DNA of 64,000 nucleotides from Halarcobacter anaerophilus. GTDB taxonomy: Bacteria; Campylobacterota; Campylobacteria; Campylobacterales; Arcobacteraceae. Where the stretch lies: the NCBI RefSeq assembly GCF_006459125.1, contig NZ_CP041070.1, positions 1,116,001 to 1,180,000 of the forward strand. The letters are read 5' to 3'. A model generated the notes under the pieces. It was not told the DNA's origin, did no database searches, and saw only the letters and a program-made list of their open reading frames with translations. Made by a program: the position numbers and the translations under genes. Positions 63,065 to 64,000 of this stretch are shown here, piece after piece (position 1 is the stretch's first letter; every line of letters starts with the position of its first letter).

Positions 63065-63605
63065 AATTCTACCATTTGCAAAGGTCTTTATCATTGTAGA
63101 TCTTTGTCTTATATTATATTGTCTTGTTTTTCAAAATAACATATGGCTTCTAAATACACAGGTAGCTTTTTTAGGTTCGCTTTTTGTTACGCTTGCCTCT
63201 TTTTTTTCATATAAAAGAAATGTACAAAACAGGCTCTCTAATTTGGATCTATCTAAACAATTAAAAGACGAGAGAGATAAAATTGATGAAATAGATGATC
63301 CTTTTGATCTTTATAGTGAAAATGAAGAGATTCCCGAAGAAGAGTTAACTGCCCAAAAAATTAAAGAGATTATAAAAGAAGAGAAAACAAAAGTAAAAAG
63401 AGACTCTTTTAAAAATGCAGTTTTTTCAGCAGGCGGTTTTGTATCTATTTATAGAATATTAGGATATGCTACTTTGGTATTGGGATTTTTTGCTTTAAAT
63501 AACAATAAGATTCTTTTACCAATCCCATTTTTAATAGGATTGGCTATTGTTCCTATTTCGGTTCTAATTTCAAAGATTACTTTAAAATCAGGGGAAGATC
63601 AATAG
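63057..63605 (+). CDS. Membrane protein of unknown function
   Basis: 182 residues from ATG 63057, overlapping the atpZ end by 8 bp. Four likely membrane segments (about 6-22, 30-48, 130-147, 155-175) surround a charged cytosolic stretch (about 55-125) rich in Asp, Glu and Lys with coiled-coil character (LKDERDKIDEIDD). No recognised family. The last 29 bp overlap the convergent gene. Confidence 0.75.
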   Translation: MNKILPFAKVFIIVDLCLILYCLVFQNNIWLLNTQVAFLGSLFVTLASFFSYKRNVQNRLSNLDLSKQLKDERDKIDEIDDPFDLYSENEEIPEEELTAQKIKEIIKEEKTKVKRDSFKNAVFSAGGFVSIYRILGYATLVLGFFALNNNKILLPIPFLIGLAIVPISVLISKITLKSGEDQ

Positions 63606-63987
63606 TGATCTTATTTTCATCTTTTGTAACTATAAAAGATGCATTTTCATCTTTATAATCAAATTTATCAATATCACATTTAGTGCTAGATAAAACTTCA
63701 ACACTTATAATAGAGTGTTTTTCCCCTTCTATTCTTATATATTCACCGATTTTTAAAATAACAGAAGTAGTAAGCATTTCCGAATTGTTAAAATTGTCAT
63801 ATATAAGATTCAATACTTTTATAAACTCACCTGCATTTATTTTAAACTCAGGAATTGAAGGATCATAGTTTTTTATATATCTAGTAGTAGATTTTATCTT
63901 TTTTGTAGATATTGCTAAATCAACAAGAGTAAAAATATTTGTAATATTGGTATTTTTCGTACTAAGTTTAGAATCTCTTTTTACCAT
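63577..63987 (-). CDS. Unknown protein, start possibly beyond the window
   Basis: 136 residues if it starts at ATG 63985-63987; the frame is open to the window edge, so the true start could lie further right. Not recognised. A soluble mix of helices and strands, with no signal peptide or membrane segment. It overlaps the convergent upstream gene by 29 bp at the 3' end, unusual but possible in this compact genome. Confidence 0.55.
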   Translation of the reverse strand: MVKRDSKLSTKNTNITNIFTLVDLAISTKKIKSTTRYIKNYDPSIPEFKINAGEFIKVLNLIYDNFNNSEMLTTSVILKIGEYIRIEGEKHSIISVEVLSSTKCDIDKFDYKDENASFIVTKDENKITIDLPLILK

Positions 63988-64000
63988 TGCGCTTTTGTAA

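Noticed and set aside
1-64000. CRISPR arrays, tRNA or rRNA genes, prophage or plasmid replication genes
   Set aside because: Looked for in intergenic regions on both strands; no repeat-spacer pattern, cloverleaf or rRNA sequence was recognised by eye. A tRNAscan/Infernal run would be decisive.

Overview
The window is AT-rich bacterial DNA with short, tightly packed operons. The gene set points to Campylobacterota, most likely Arcobacteraceae (Arcobacter in the broad sense). Indicators are the hydABCDE hydrogenase architecture, a long TrmB, a 395-residue DapD, a heme-binding diguanylate cyclase and a TonB/PpnP/AtpZ neighbourhood. The assignment comes from gene content and style, not from a database match.

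Layout. 1-8600: housekeeping and envelope genes. These are a LOG-family protein, an MlaA/MlaC/RND lipid-trafficking operon, an M23 peptidase, a YebC regulator, an M48 lipoprotein protease, an EamA permease and a small thioesterase. 8600-11540: acnB behind a 330-bp leader with five TGTACA sites. 11590-36900: a hydrogen-metabolism region of about 25 kb. It holds a TetR-type regulator with a cytosolic sensor-like [NiFe] hydrogenase (hupU/hupV-like), two complete membrane-bound uptake hydrogenase modules (hydA1B1C1-D1E1 and hydA2B2C2D2E2), hypF and a hypBCD-amidotransferase-hypE-hypA operon. Interspersed are an SNF-type transporter, a DUF3817 protein, an IS1595-like protein and a membrane/coiled-coil protein. 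37000-41650: a branched-chain amino acid type ABC transporter. 41700-46150: TerB-like, small coiled-coil, pseudopilin, priA and dapD genes. 46160-54240 (minus strand): a heme-motif GGDEF protein, an EnvC-like/FtsX/FtsE division module, trmB, an FN3 lipoprotein and a pseudouridine synthase. 54260-56220: rodA and speB. 56260-58313: an accessory RloB/RloA (AbiL-like) pair, followed by about 980 bp of non-coding DNA full of perfect hairpins. 59290 to the end: a MetF-like protein, TonB, hemL, ppnP, atpZ and two unknown genes.

How the hydrogen region may work. Two periplasm-facing uptake hydrogenases feed electrons through their cytochrome b subunits into the quinone pool, and the Hyp proteins build the Ni-Fe(CN)2CO site. 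A near-identical inverted repeat (ATGAA-N2-TTCAT or ATGAAT-N4-ATTCAT) lies in front of the tetR-hupUV operon, hydA1, hydA2 and hypB. The simplest inference is one regulon controlled by the TetR protein, with the cytosolic hydrogenase as a possible H2-sensing input. No HupT/HoxJ kinase or HupR/HoxA response regulator is present in the window.

Other notable points: two of the three hydrogenase small subunits carry Asn in place of a proximal-cluster Cys. Both HydE proteins look like degenerate HypF paralogues that stop just before the HypF C-terminal motif.
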